In this document: one piece after another, positions 6,631 through 13,345 of the stretch
Layout: each line of letters begins with the position of its first letter
How positions within the stretch are numbered: the stretch's first letter is position 1
From: Deltaproteobacteria bacterium
GTDB taxonomy: Bacteria > Desulfobacterota > Desulfobacteria > Desulfobacterales > B30-G6
Assembly (NCBI GenBank): GCA_019313725.1
Contig: JAFDAT010000017.1
Location: 1-18,064, forward strand
Direction of reading: 5' to 3'
Length of the DNA: 18,064 nt
Translations under genes and position numbers: made by a program
Notes under the pieces: model-generated
What the model was told of the DNA's origin: nothing
The model's input: only the letters and a program-made list of their open reading frames with translations
Database searches by the model: none

Positions 6631-7505
6631 CAACTGGTATAACCATCTACAAAGGGCTCTCGAAAGAAGAAGTGGAAACCTATGGGCTGGTTCTGCTTTC
6701 CTGCGGCATTGTTCATCAGGCCGTAAGGATGGAAACCGGCTGGGAATTGAGGGTCGATCCCGCTCGGGCTGACGAGGCCGAAACCCTGATACGGAAGTAT
6801 CAGCATGAGAATCCAGCCGTACACCCTGAACCCGAAACCATGTTTCACGATTTCAAAAAGAGTCTGGCCGGGGTGTGGGGGGCACTGCTTCTGCTGGCGG
6901 TCCATGTATATATTTACACGCGTGCGGATGTGTATCTGCTGAAAAATACCTACGCGGCAACTGCCGGGCGTATCCTGAATGGAGACTGGTACAGGGCGGC
7001 AACAGCTTTGTTGCTGCACGCCAATGCAATGCACCTGGCCGGGAATATGATCGGCATTGCGGTTCTGGGATCGGCGGTGTGTTCCATAATGGGGTGGGGC
7101 GTGGGTTGGCTGATGATCCTTTCATCCGGGATTGCCGGCAACCTGCTGAACGCCATTGCCTACAAGGCCGGGCACAGCTCCATCGGTGCCTCCACGGCCG
7201 TATTCGGGGCATTGGGTATTTTGTCGGCCTGGCAGTTTTTACGTCGTGTCCGGCAGCCCGGCCAGCGCTTTAAGGCACTGCTGCCTCTGGGTGCCGGATT
7301 GGCGCTCCTGGGGTTCATGGGTTCATCCATGCATGCGGATATCATGGCGCACCTGTTCGGGTTTCTTGTCGGCATGATCATGGGCGGTCTCTACGGCACG
7401 GCCCTAAAACAGCGTCCCGACTTCCGCGTTCAGGCTGCGGCGCTTGGGGTGGTAATCCTTATTCTGGTGAGGGCATGGATGAGTGGTAATATCAAACCCG
7501 GATGA
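6627..7505 (+). CDS. Rhomboid family intramembrane serine protease
   Basis: A 292-residue inner-membrane protease that cleaves transmembrane segments of other membrane proteins. A cytosolic N-terminal domain (residues 1-80, rich in charged residues) precedes about six or seven helices starting near residue 81. Catalytic features are visible: HANAMHLAGN (131-140) with the oxyanion-side His and Asn, the nucleophile S189 in GHSSIGASTAVFGALG, and the base H242 in DIMAHLFGFLVGM. The usual GxSG reads GAST here, a variant I associate with deltaproteobacterial-type rhomboids, so activity is still expected. The ATG lacks a strong ribosome binding site and overlaps the stop of a 21-codon upstream ORF. 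The gene is followed by a weak terminator and a repeat island. The substrate is unknown. Confidence 0.88.
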   Translation: MTTGITIYKGLSKEEVETYGLVLLSCGIVHQAVRMETGWELRVDPARADEAETLIRKYQHENPAVHPEPETMFHDFKKSLAGVWGALLLLAVHVYIYTRADVYLLKNTYAATAGRILNGDWYRAATALLLHANAMHLAGNMIGIAVLGSAVCSIMGWGVGWLMILSSGIAGNLLNAIAYKAGHSSIGASTAVFGALGILSAWQFLRRVRQPGQRFKALLPLGAGLALLGFMGSSMHADIMAHLFGFLVGMIMGGLYGTALKQRPDFRVQAAALGVVILILVRAWMSGNIKPG

Positions 7506-7516
7506 ACCGGAAAAGA

Positions 7517-7536
7517 TGAACATCGAACATCGAACG
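7517..7536 (+). repeat. 20-bp word shared with spacer C
   Basis: TGAACATCGAACATCGAACG is present here on the plus strand and again, exactly, on the minus strand at 13047-13066, 5.5 kb away. It begins repeat island B shortly after the rhomboid stop codon. Confidence 0.7.
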
Positions 7537-7550
7537 CCGAATAGCCGCAA

Positions 7551-7575
7551 GCAGGATTGGCAATCCGCCTTTTTC
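7551..7575 (+). terminator. Weak rho-independent terminator after the rhomboid gene
   Basis: GGATTG (7554-7559) and CAATCC (7561-7566) form a short stem, followed by GCC and five T residues (7570-7574). The stem is short and the loop tight, so efficiency is probably low. Confidence 0.35.
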
Positions 7576-7618
7576 TAAATATCCAATAATCGATATCCAA
7601 CGCCCAATTATCAAGTTC

Positions 7619-7643
7619 CGGCAGGGCTGAAGCCCTGGACTAC
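7619..7643 (-). repeat. REP-like element, minus orientation (GTAG plus hairpin)
   Basis: On the minus strand the tetranucleotide GTAG is followed by TC and the hairpin CAGGGCTTCAGCCCTG, then CC. A GTAG-type tetranucleotide 5' of an imperfect palindrome is the hallmark of REP sequences mobilised by RAYT (TnpA-REP, Y1/HUH) transposases. No RAYT gene is in the window. Confidence 0.6.
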
Positions 7644-7650
7644 ATGGCAT

Positions 7651-7665
7651 AAAGCCGACGGCTTT
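7651..7665. repeat. Hairpin between the two REP-like elements
   Basis: AAAGCCGACGGCTTT is a perfect palindrome around a central A. It forms the linker of the inverted REP pair, as in BIME-like arrangements. Confidence 0.5.
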
Positions 7666-7689
7666 GTAGCGCAGGGATTTATCCCTGCC
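7666..7689 (+). repeat. REP-like element, plus orientation (GTAG plus hairpin)
   Basis: GTAG (7666-7669) is followed by a perfect 8-bp stem, GCAGGGAT (7671-7678) with ATCCCTGC (7681-7688), and a TT loop. It is the head-to-head partner of the element at 7619-7643. The two share the CAGGG/CCCTG stem and the GTAG guide. Confidence 0.6.
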
Positions 7690-7779
7690 AAACCGTGTGC
7701 CGAATTCCGAATGCTTTATGCTGTTTGCCTTAACTTGGACATTGGTCATTCGTTATTGGATATTGGTTATTCGCCCTTT

Positions 7780-7907
7780 TCTTTGGATTTTGTTCAGAAT
7801 CGGGCACCAAAGTTGGAACCATAGATGTTAATGGGATTGAGCTGGGGATGTCGGGGTCTGTGACAGGAACACATGTTGCAGCATTATTCGAGGGAAAAAA
7901 TATATGA
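7780..7907 (+). pseudogene. Possible C-terminal gene remnant ending in an ATGA overlap
   Basis: Immediately right of repeat island B there is an open frame without an upstream start. It reads in part GTKVGTIDVNGIELGMSGS and then VTGTHVAALFEGNI before TGA at 7905-7907, which overlaps the ATG of the next gene (ATGA). The composition is protein-like, but I do not recognise the family. It could be the tail of a gene cut by the repeat island, or chance. An internal ATG at 7848 would give only 18 codons. Confidence 0.3.
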
Positions 7908-8188
7908 AAAATCCAGATAGAGAAACAGTATCCCGGCTTGAAGAACTTCCGAATATCGGGAAAGCAATCGGAAAAGATCTTCGCTTGATCGGAATTGATT
8001 GTCCTCAAAAACTGATCGGCAAAAGTCCATTCAAGTTATACGAGGCGCTTTGTGAGAACACAGGGAAAAGACACGATCCTTGCGTGATAGATGTATTTAT
8101 GTCGGCTGTTCATTTTATGGAAGGCGGGAAACCACTTTCTTGGTGGTCATTTACCAAGAAAAGAAAAAATATTTTAAACAAAGAATAA
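7904..8188 (+). CDS. Small helix-hairpin-helix protein, Cdd1/'pathogenicity locus' family
   Basis: A 94-residue soluble protein. An N-terminal helix-hairpin-helix unit, LEELPNIGKAIGKDLRLIGI (residues 12-31), is typical of non-specific DNA-binding modules. The C-terminal part, LYEALCENTGKRHDPCVIDV followed by FMSAVHF, matches the short Cdd1-type proteins, sometimes annotated as mitomycin-resistance or pathogenicity-locus proteins, whose role is unproven. The C-terminus is strongly basic (TKKRKNILNKE). GAGGG lies about 10 bases before the ATG. The ATG also overlaps the stop of an upstream open frame, so the gene may once have been second in an operon. It converges on map, with a 70-base gap that contains further short words (AAAACGTAACACGTAAAACG). 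Confidence 0.75.
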   Translation: MKNPDRETVSRLEELPNIGKAIGKDLRLIGIDCPQKLIGKSPFKLYEALCENTGKRHDPCVIDVFMSAVHFMEGGKPLSWWSFTKKRKNILNKE

Positions 8189-8258
8189 TCGTACACATAG
8201 CTGTTTCTTTTCGGGTTGTTCACCTAAAACTTAAAACGTAACACGTAAAACGATATTT

Positions 8259-9146
8259 TTATAAATCATACGGCGTAAGGATTTCACTTCCATCTTCCGT
8301 AACCACGAGGGTCTGCTCGAACTGGGCCGAGAGCGAACGATCCCGGGTGACAGCTGTCCAGTTATCCTTTAGGATGCGCAGGGAGTGGTCACCCAGGTTG
8401 ATCATGGGCTCGATGGTGAAAACCATTCCGGGGATGAGTTCGATGCCCTGGCCCCGGCGCCCGAAGTGGGGAATCTGGGGGGATTCGTGGAAGTCAAACC
8501 CGACGCCATGGCCCACGAACTCCCTGACCACAGAGCACCCGTTGTCTTCAGCCCAGGTTTGTATGGCCCAGCCGATGTCCCCGACGGTATTGCCGGGTTT
8601 CACAATAGCGATTCCCCGTTTCAGGCTTTCGCGGGCGACATCCACAATTTTTTTCGCATCCAGCGAAGGTGTTCCCACCCAAAAGGATTTATTGGCGTCC
8701 GCATAGTACCCGTCAAGGATGGTGGTCACATCGACATTGACGATGTCGCCATCTTTCAGGGCGTAGGGCCCGGGAATGCCGTGGCAGATGACCTCGTTGA
8801 CGGAAACGCAGACGCTTTTGGGAAAACCGCGGTAGTTCAACGGGGCCGGGACGCCATTGTTTTTGATGGTGAATTTGTGGACCAGGGTGTTGATCTCTTC
8901 GGTCACCAACCCGGGCTCGATCCTGGATTCAACCAGGTCCAGTGTTTCCATGACGAGCCTGCCGGCTTTGCGGATGGCCTCCACATCCGACGCCTTTTTG
9001 AGTCGGATATTGTACCTGCGGGTGTAGATGGATTCGGCATCCTTAGAGGCTGGTGCCCCCCTGCTGCCGCAGCAGCGTTTGTATTTCAAGCCGCTGCCGC
9101 AGGGGCAGAGGGCATTTCTGCCGGTTTTCTGTGATTTGTTTTTCAT
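8259..9146 (-). CDS. map: Type I methionyl aminopeptidase with N-terminal SEC-C zinc domain
   Basis: A 295-residue cytoplasmic enzyme that removes the initiator Met from new proteins. Residues 8-28 form a SEC-C zinc finger (ALCPCGSG and KYKRCCGS, with Cys 14, 16, 25 and 26). This motif is also found at the SecA C-terminus and can bring the enzyme to ribosomes or proteins. The catalytic domain has the full di-metal set: H122 in CHGIPG, D139 in VNVDVT, D150 in YYADANKSF, H213 in VGHGVGFDFH, E246 in FTIEPM and E277 in QFEQTL. Its ATG shares a base with the stop codon of the acyl-CoA ligase (TAATG) and its own Shine-Dalgarno is weak, so it should be translationally coupled to that gene. It is followed by a short convergent gap to the Cdd1-like gene. 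Confidence 0.93.
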   Translation of the reverse strand: MKNKSQKTGRNALCPCGSGLKYKRCCGSRGAPASKDAESIYTRRYNIRLKKASDVEAIRKAGRLVMETLDLVESRIEPGLVTEEINTLVHKFTIKNNGVPAPLNYRGFPKSVCVSVNEVICHGIPGPYALKDGDIVNVDVTTILDGYYADANKSFWVGTPSLDAKKIVDVARESLKRGIAIVKPGNTVGDIGWAIQTWAEDNGCSVVREFVGHGVGFDFHESPQIPHFGRRGQGIELIPGMVFTIEPMINLGDHSLRILKDNWTAVTRDRSLSAQFEQTLVVTEDGSEILTPYDL

Positions 9147-10879
9147 TATTTACTGGTTTCTTCATCCCGCAGTACACGCCGCAGCACTTTTCCAACGTTG
9201 GACACGGGTACTTCTTTCCGGAATTCGACGACCTTGGGTCGCTTGTACCCGGCCATGTTTTCCTTGCAGAAAGCCATAATTTCATCTTCAGTCGCAGTTT
9301 CATCCGGTTTGAGCTGGACAAAAGCCTTGACGATCTCACCGCTTTTGTCATCGGGCACGCCAACCACCGCGGCCAGAGCGACTTTGGGGTGGGTGAAGAG
9401 GACGTCTTCCACCTCTCGCGGGTATACGTTAAAACCGCCGACGATGATCATGTCTTTTTTGCGGTCCGTGATCAGGATGAAATTTTCTTCATCAAAATGA
9501 CCGACGTCGCCGGTCAAAAAATAGCGGTTGCCATCGATTTCCCGAAAGACCGCCTCGTTCTCCTCAGGCTTATTCCAGTATCCCTGCATGACCTGCGGAC
9601 CGCAGATTGCTATTTCGCCGTCTTCACCCTGGGCCAGTTCAGTCAAACCGGTGTCGAGATCCACGATTTTGATGTCGGTGCTGGGAACGGGGAAGCCGAT
9701 GGAACCGATTTTGCGGTGATCCCGGTTTGTCGGGTTGGCCGAAGCAACAGGCGCGGTTTCGCTAAGGCCATAGCCCTCGAATATGACCGATCCTGTTTTT
9801 TCTTCAAACTGCCTGCAGACTTCCGGCGGCAAAGGAGCACCGCCCGAAAAACAGCCGATGAGCGATGTCAGGTCATACTGTCCCAGGTTGGGGTGGTTGG
9901 TAAAGGCCACAAAAATAGTGGGCACAGCGGGCATGAGGGTCGGTTTATATTTCTGTACCAATTCGAGTACTTCCGTAAAAGGCGGATCGCCGGCCCGGGG
10001 ATCGGGAATGCAGATAAGCTTACTGCCTGTGCCACAAGCGGACAGCATGGCAACGGTCAAACCGAAGCTGTGGTACCAGGGCAATACACCGAGGTAGGTA
10101 TGGAAACCGCCCCGGCGCATCTTTTCAGGGGGGCTGCCGGGTTCATGAGCGAGCCAGCCGAATTCATCCAGGGCCATTACATTATAGACAAAGTTAGCGT
10201 GTGTAAGGGCGGCCCCTTTAGGCCTTCCGGTTGTTCCACCGGTATAGATGATCAGAGCCAACTCCTGCAGGGGATCGATATCGATGGACGGCGCATCGGG
10301 TTTGGCAGCGGCAACCACTTCATCGAAAAACAGATGGCCGGGATGGTGGTTGTCCGCCTTGGGAATTTTACCCAGGAGTCCTCCCAGAAAGCCCTTCAAC
10401 CAGGGCAGGTATGATTTTACGCTGCAGATGACAACTGTCTCCACATCCGTCCCTTTGATTGCTTCCACCGTGGTGGGGTAGAACTCAGGGTGGTCCATGC
10501 AGAAAACGACCTTAGCGCCCGCATCACCCAATTGATAATTCAGTTCGTTGGCAGTGTAGATGGGATTGCAGGTGACACAAACAGCCCCGGCTTTCAGGAT
10601 ACCAAAAAATATAGCCGGATAATGGGGCAGGTTGGGGAGAAAAATAGCGACCCGGTCCCCCTTTTTAATACCTTTGGAAATCAGAAAATTGGCGATACGG
10701 TCGGCCGTGTCCTTAACCTGCGCATAGGTGCGCGTGCTGTCGCTGAAAATCGTATACACGTTGTCCGGATAATTTTTAGCCGATTCATCCAAAAGGGTAT
10801 ATACGGGTTTGTCGTACCCCGAAATTTCAAACGGCGTACCTTTGGGCCATTTCTCACCATGCCAGGGTTTCTTTGTCAT
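9146..10879 (-). CDS. Long-chain fatty acid-CoA ligase / AMP-dependent acyl-CoA synthetase
   Basis: A 577-residue ANL-superfamily enzyme that activates a carboxylic acid, probably a medium- or long-chain fatty acid, with ATP and CoA. The motifs are complete: P-loop YTGGTTGRPKG (212-222), GYGLSETAP (369-377), TGD (456-458), the hinge DRKKDMIIVGGFNVYPREVE (472-491) and the C-terminal catalytic lysine K564 in VSNVGKVLRR. I start at the ATG at 10879, preceded by AAGGAGG. An in-frame start 36 bases upstream would add an unlikely extension. A sigma70-like promoter lies about 55-80 bases upstream. The gene is followed without a gap by map. The leftward alpha/beta hydrolase gene ends 143 bases upstream. 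The chain-length preference cannot be read from sequence alone. Confidence 0.92.
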   Translation of the reverse strand: MTKKPWHGEKWPKGTPFEISGYDKPVYTLLDESAKNYPDNVYTIFSDSTRTYAQVKDTADRIANFLISKGIKKGDRVAIFLPNLPHYPAIFFGILKAGAVCVTCNPIYTANELNYQLGDAGAKVVFCMDHPEFYPTTVEAIKGTDVETVVICSVKSYLPWLKGFLGGLLGKIPKADNHHPGHLFFDEVVAAAKPDAPSIDIDPLQELALIIYTGGTTGRPKGAALTHANFVYNVMALDEFGWLAHEPGSPPEKMRRGGFHTYLGVLPWYHSFGLTVAMLSACGTGSKLICIPDPRAGDPPFTEVLELVQKYKPTLMPAVPTIFVAFTNHPNLGQYDLTSLIGCFSGGAPLPPEVCRQFEEKTGSVIFEGYGLSETAPVASANPTNRDHRKIGSIGFPVPSTDIKIVDLDTGLTELAQGEDGEIAICGPQVMQGYWNKPEENEAVFREIDGNRYFLTGDVGHFDEENFILITDRKKDMIIVGGFNVYPREVEDVLFTHPKVALAAVVGVPDDKSGEIVKAFVQLKPDETATEDEIMAFCKENMAGYKRPKVVEFRKEVPVSNVGKVLRRVLRDEETSK

Positions 10880-10931
10880 TTTAACCTCCTTCACACTGTT
10901 GTGCCCGCCGGGCATAAAAATTTATAGGCGG

Positions 10932-10960
10932 AGTATAATTAATGGTTTGAGTGAAGTCAA
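10932..10960 (-). promoter_or_regulatory. Sigma70-type promoter for the acyl-CoA ligase-map operon
   Basis: On the minus strand, TTGACT (10960-10955) and TATACT (10937-10932) are separated by exactly 17 bases. Transcription would start near 10925, giving a leader of roughly 45 bases before the ATG at 10879. A dyad, GTTTGA and TCAAAC with a 6-base spacer (10945-10962), overlaps the -35 element and could be an operator. Confidence 0.65.
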
Positions 10961-11022
10961 ACAGGAATCCGTTCATTAGAAACAGTCCGTAAAGGAATTC
11001 AGGCGTCAGAATCCAGGATTCT

Positions 11023-12855
11023 TTATATGGGTATAGGGGCGATGACCTGGGAAGAGGTGAACATCCAGGCAACCAAGGCTGCGTTGAGGACGGCCCCGAG
11101 GTATATTTTCCCGGTCAGTTGAAAAAACCAGGTTGAAATCGGGACTACCATGCAGAGCACTCCGATGATGTGAAACAGATTGATGACGAACGACACGAAC
11201 ATCCCGCCCGGCCCGACCAGGGGGATGAAACCGGTGGTAAACAGCGGAACGTATTGAATACACAAAAACAGGGCCAGCGGGGTGACCATGGCCGTAAGGT
11301 TGTAAAAGGACCATGCGAAGAAGGTGCGCACGCGCGTGGCTTTTTCCGGACGGCGGATCTGCCCGTGGAGAAATACGCCGGTCTGGAGGAATCCGATGAG
11401 CAGGAACGGGAAGTAGATAAGCCACATCCTGGCGCGGTAAGGGGTCAGGTCACTGGCAAACGGGAAGATGAACCGAAAGTCGACGATAAATATGCTTTCG
11501 AGAAGGTGTTCGGCCAGATAGGCAAAGAGGAAAAGGATCATAGCTGCAAGGGCACTTTTCCCAAGCTTTTTGCCGTCAAGGTAAAAAATGTCTTTTTTAT
11601 AGGAGATGCCCATGTGAGCAAGGGTCAGGGAGTGGTGCCGGTGCTGGCGTTTAAACCAGCGGCGGAAAATAAAAAACCCAATGATATTGATGCACAGGAA
11701 CCACCAGACAACAGCGTTAACCATCATCATGGGAAAGGTCTTGTCGATGGGCACCAGGTAGATGTGGATGCCGAACAGGACGAATATCAGCGGCAGATAG
11801 AGCCACATGAGCAGGCCGTTTACAGCTGCATGGGCCAGAAAGGCTCTACCCCCGCAGGCATATGCCGTTGACGGTGATCCCGTAATGGAGCGAAACCATT
11901 TGAGATTGAGCAACAGGGATCCCAGGGGTAAAAGAACGAAAATACCCGCCAGCATGGCTGCCAGTGTTGACCATTCCTTGAGCGGCCAGATCTGTCTGCT
12001 AGGGTCGGACCAGTAAACCGCGGGCGGGTCCAGTGCCTGCCGCATCCAGACCAGCGCTTCCGCAATGGCGGCTCTGTTGTGCGATTCCTGGACATGGGTG
12101 ACGCTGGGGATAAAGACGCGCCTTGCGGTACCTTTCGAAAAATCGCCGTAGGTGGTTTCGACCTGCGGGTTCAACACGGGAATGACCTTACGGGTTTGTT
12201 CTGTGGACATCCATTCTTTGTGGATATCCCGTGTTCCGGTCATGCGCTGGCGGAACTCGTCGTATTTTCCGATGATCATGAGCATGTTGGCGGGACGCCT
12301 GTGATCGGCTTCGGAGGTATACGCGAAGCCGGTAATAACCAGTCCGTGGACTTCCGGCCTGCGAAGGGCAATTTTATAGGCCATTTCAGCGCCGAGGCTG
12401 TGGCCCATCATGCCGACGGCATCCGGATCGACAAAAGACAGTGATCTGAGATAGTTGAGAGCGGAGAGCCCGCCGTAGGTGTCGTCAAAATCCGATTGGG
12501 CCGGATCGTTGGGAATGCCGGAATTGCCCCGGCCGATGGCATCGATGTTCAAAACGGCAAAGCCCCGCCGGGCCAATTCGATGCAGTAGCCGTCCCCGGT
12601 TTCCCGATTGTTCTGATATCCGTGAATGTAGACGATCCCGGGGAACCGGGTCCCGGTATCGCCCGTTTCGGGGCGCATGAGTTTTGCGCGGATTGGAATG
12701 GCGTTATCGTTCAGGAAGTGGACGTTGGAAACCGCTACTCGCCCGAAATCAGTCTGGACGGCCGAGGCCAGCACCATGGCGGCAATCAGTATCACCACGA
12801 GAACTGTGAAAAGAAGCGCTGCTCCCGCAGGTCCATCTTTGATGTTGTTGGCCAT
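11023..12855 (-). CDS. Membrane-anchored alpha/beta hydrolase with C-terminal polytopic domain
   Basis: A 610-residue two-part protein. After an N-terminal transmembrane anchor (about residues 11-33) comes an alpha/beta hydrolase domain (about 40-275). It has the oxyanion region YIHGYQNN (76-83), the nucleophile elbow GHSLG with S153, an acid candidate D199 in IIGKYDEF, and a histidine candidate in VTHVQESHN (H254 or H259). Residues 285-610 are a membrane domain of about seven to nine hydrophobic helices. Topology suggests the hydrolase faces the periplasm. The substrate could be a lipid, peptide or ester; I do not recognise a characterised homologue. The start ATG follows a GGGGGG tract, which sits in the loop of a small AACAC/GTGTT hairpin (12861-12879) that might limit ribosome access. 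It lies upstream of the acyl-CoA ligase on the same strand, so a lipid-related job is possible but unproven. Confidence 0.8.
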   Translation of the reverse strand: MANNIKDGPAGAALLFTVLVVILIAAMVLASAVQTDFGRVAVSNVHFLNDNAIPIRAKLMRPETGDTGTRFPGIVYIHGYQNNRETGDGYCIELARRGFAVLNIDAIGRGNSGIPNDPAQSDFDDTYGGLSALNYLRSLSFVDPDAVGMMGHSLGAEMAYKIALRRPEVHGLVITGFAYTSEADHRRPANMLMIIGKYDEFRQRMTGTRDIHKEWMSTEQTRKVIPVLNPQVETTYGDFSKGTARRVFIPSVTHVQESHNRAAIAEALVWMRQALDPPAVYWSDPSRQIWPLKEWSTLAAMLAGIFVLLPLGSLLLNLKWFRSITGSPSTAYACGGRAFLAHAAVNGLLMWLYLPLIFVLFGIHIYLVPIDKTFPMMMVNAVVWWFLCINIIGFFIFRRWFKRQHRHHSLTLAHMGISYKKDIFYLDGKKLGKSALAAMILFLFAYLAEHLLESIFIVDFRFIFPFASDLTPYRARMWLIYFPFLLIGFLQTGVFLHGQIRRPEKATRVRTFFAWSFYNLTAMVTPLALFLCIQYVPLFTTGFIPLVGPGGMFVSFVINLFHIIGVLCMVVPISTWFFQLTGKIYLGAVLNAALVAWMFTSSQVIAPIPI

Positions 12856-12910
12856 CTTTTAACACCCCCCAGTAGTGTTGTTAGAGCATAGTGGATAGCG
12901 GATTTGTGAA

Positions 12911-13071
12911 GCACCAAATCTCAAACACCAAATTCCAAACAAATTCCAAATTCCAATCGACAAATCTTAAACGGCTTCAAGCTGTCTGTATTTTTATTAG
13001 ATAAGACAAAGCGAAGCGCCTTCCACATTCGACGTTGGATGTTGAACGTTCGATGTTCGATGTTCAAGTTT
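12911..13071. repeat. Converging degenerate word array C
   Basis: The left half (12911-12971) carries plus-strand words such as CACCAAATTCCAAACAAATT, AAATTCCAA and GACAAATC. The right half (13024-13071) carries minus-strand words of the ACATCGAAC type. The middle (12972-13023) has no repeat and no gene. The left half matches array A (3187-3210) at 23 of 24 bases, and the right half shares an exact 20-mer with 7517-7536. It fills most of the 283-base gap between the LUD relic and the hydrolase gene. Confidence 0.6.
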
Positions 13072-13138
13072 GTTTATATAACTTATAGCTTTTGAATCCT
13101 CTGGTTCATGGGTATGGTATCCAATACAGGCTTCGATT

Positions 13139-13345
13139 TCAAAGCCCCGGATCCTGATTGAGGAGGATGACTTTAATCCTGCCTTTGGGAAACAATTTCT
13201 GGGTAATGGTCCAGGTATTGCAGATACGATCCGGGCTCTTGCACTCGTGGCAGGATGCTGTTTTTACACAGGGGGTCTTTTTGTCCAGGTTTTCCTTGAG
13301 ATTTTCAAGCTTGATTTTCCAATAGTGATCAACGGGTTTATCCAT
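13139..13345 (-). pseudogene. LUD-domain (DUF162) protein with large in-frame internal deletion
   Basis: A 68-residue ORF. Residues 1-20 (MDKPVDHYWKIKLENLKENL) resemble the N-terminal helix of LUD-domain, LutC-like proteins. Residues 21-68 resemble their extreme C-terminus: the cysteine segment CVKTASCHECKSPDRIC and the ending FPKGRIKVILLNQDPGL. The central LUD core, about 140 or more residues in normal members of roughly 200-210, is missing without loss of frame. The start has AAAGGAG upstream and overlaps the end of the HD-domain gene by 8 bases, so it can still be translated. It is probably a degraded gene. Alternatively, it may be a retained small Cys-rich protein with four cysteines. The family assignment rests on remembered consensus features. 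Confidence 0.6.

Larger units (their letters stand above)
7566..7776. repeat. Converging word array B with an inverted REP-like pair in its centre
   Basis: The left flank (7566-7617) begins CGCCTTTTTC and ends CCAATTATCAAGTT. The right flank (7733-7776) reads, on the minus strand, as GGGCGAATAACC followed by similar words. Between them (7618-7732) lie three stem-loops. The same two flanks, almost without a centre, occur inverted at 16970-17060. This explains most of the 398-base gap between the rhomboid and Cdd1-like genes. Confidence 0.6.

Noticed and set aside
9053..10414. 453-codon open frame on the plus strand
   Set aside because: It is antisense to the acyl-CoA ligase and map genes, which have complete catalytic motifs. 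The antisense protein has no recognisable domain and arises from codon bias.
11170..11871. 233-codon open frame on the plus strand
   Set aside because: It is antisense to the membrane half of the hydrolase gene. The highly charged translation is the complement of hydrophobic codons.
12911..13071. Possible CRISPR array
   Set aside because: The repeated words are only 7-10 bases, degenerate, without regular spacers, and switch strand in the middle. No cas gene is present.
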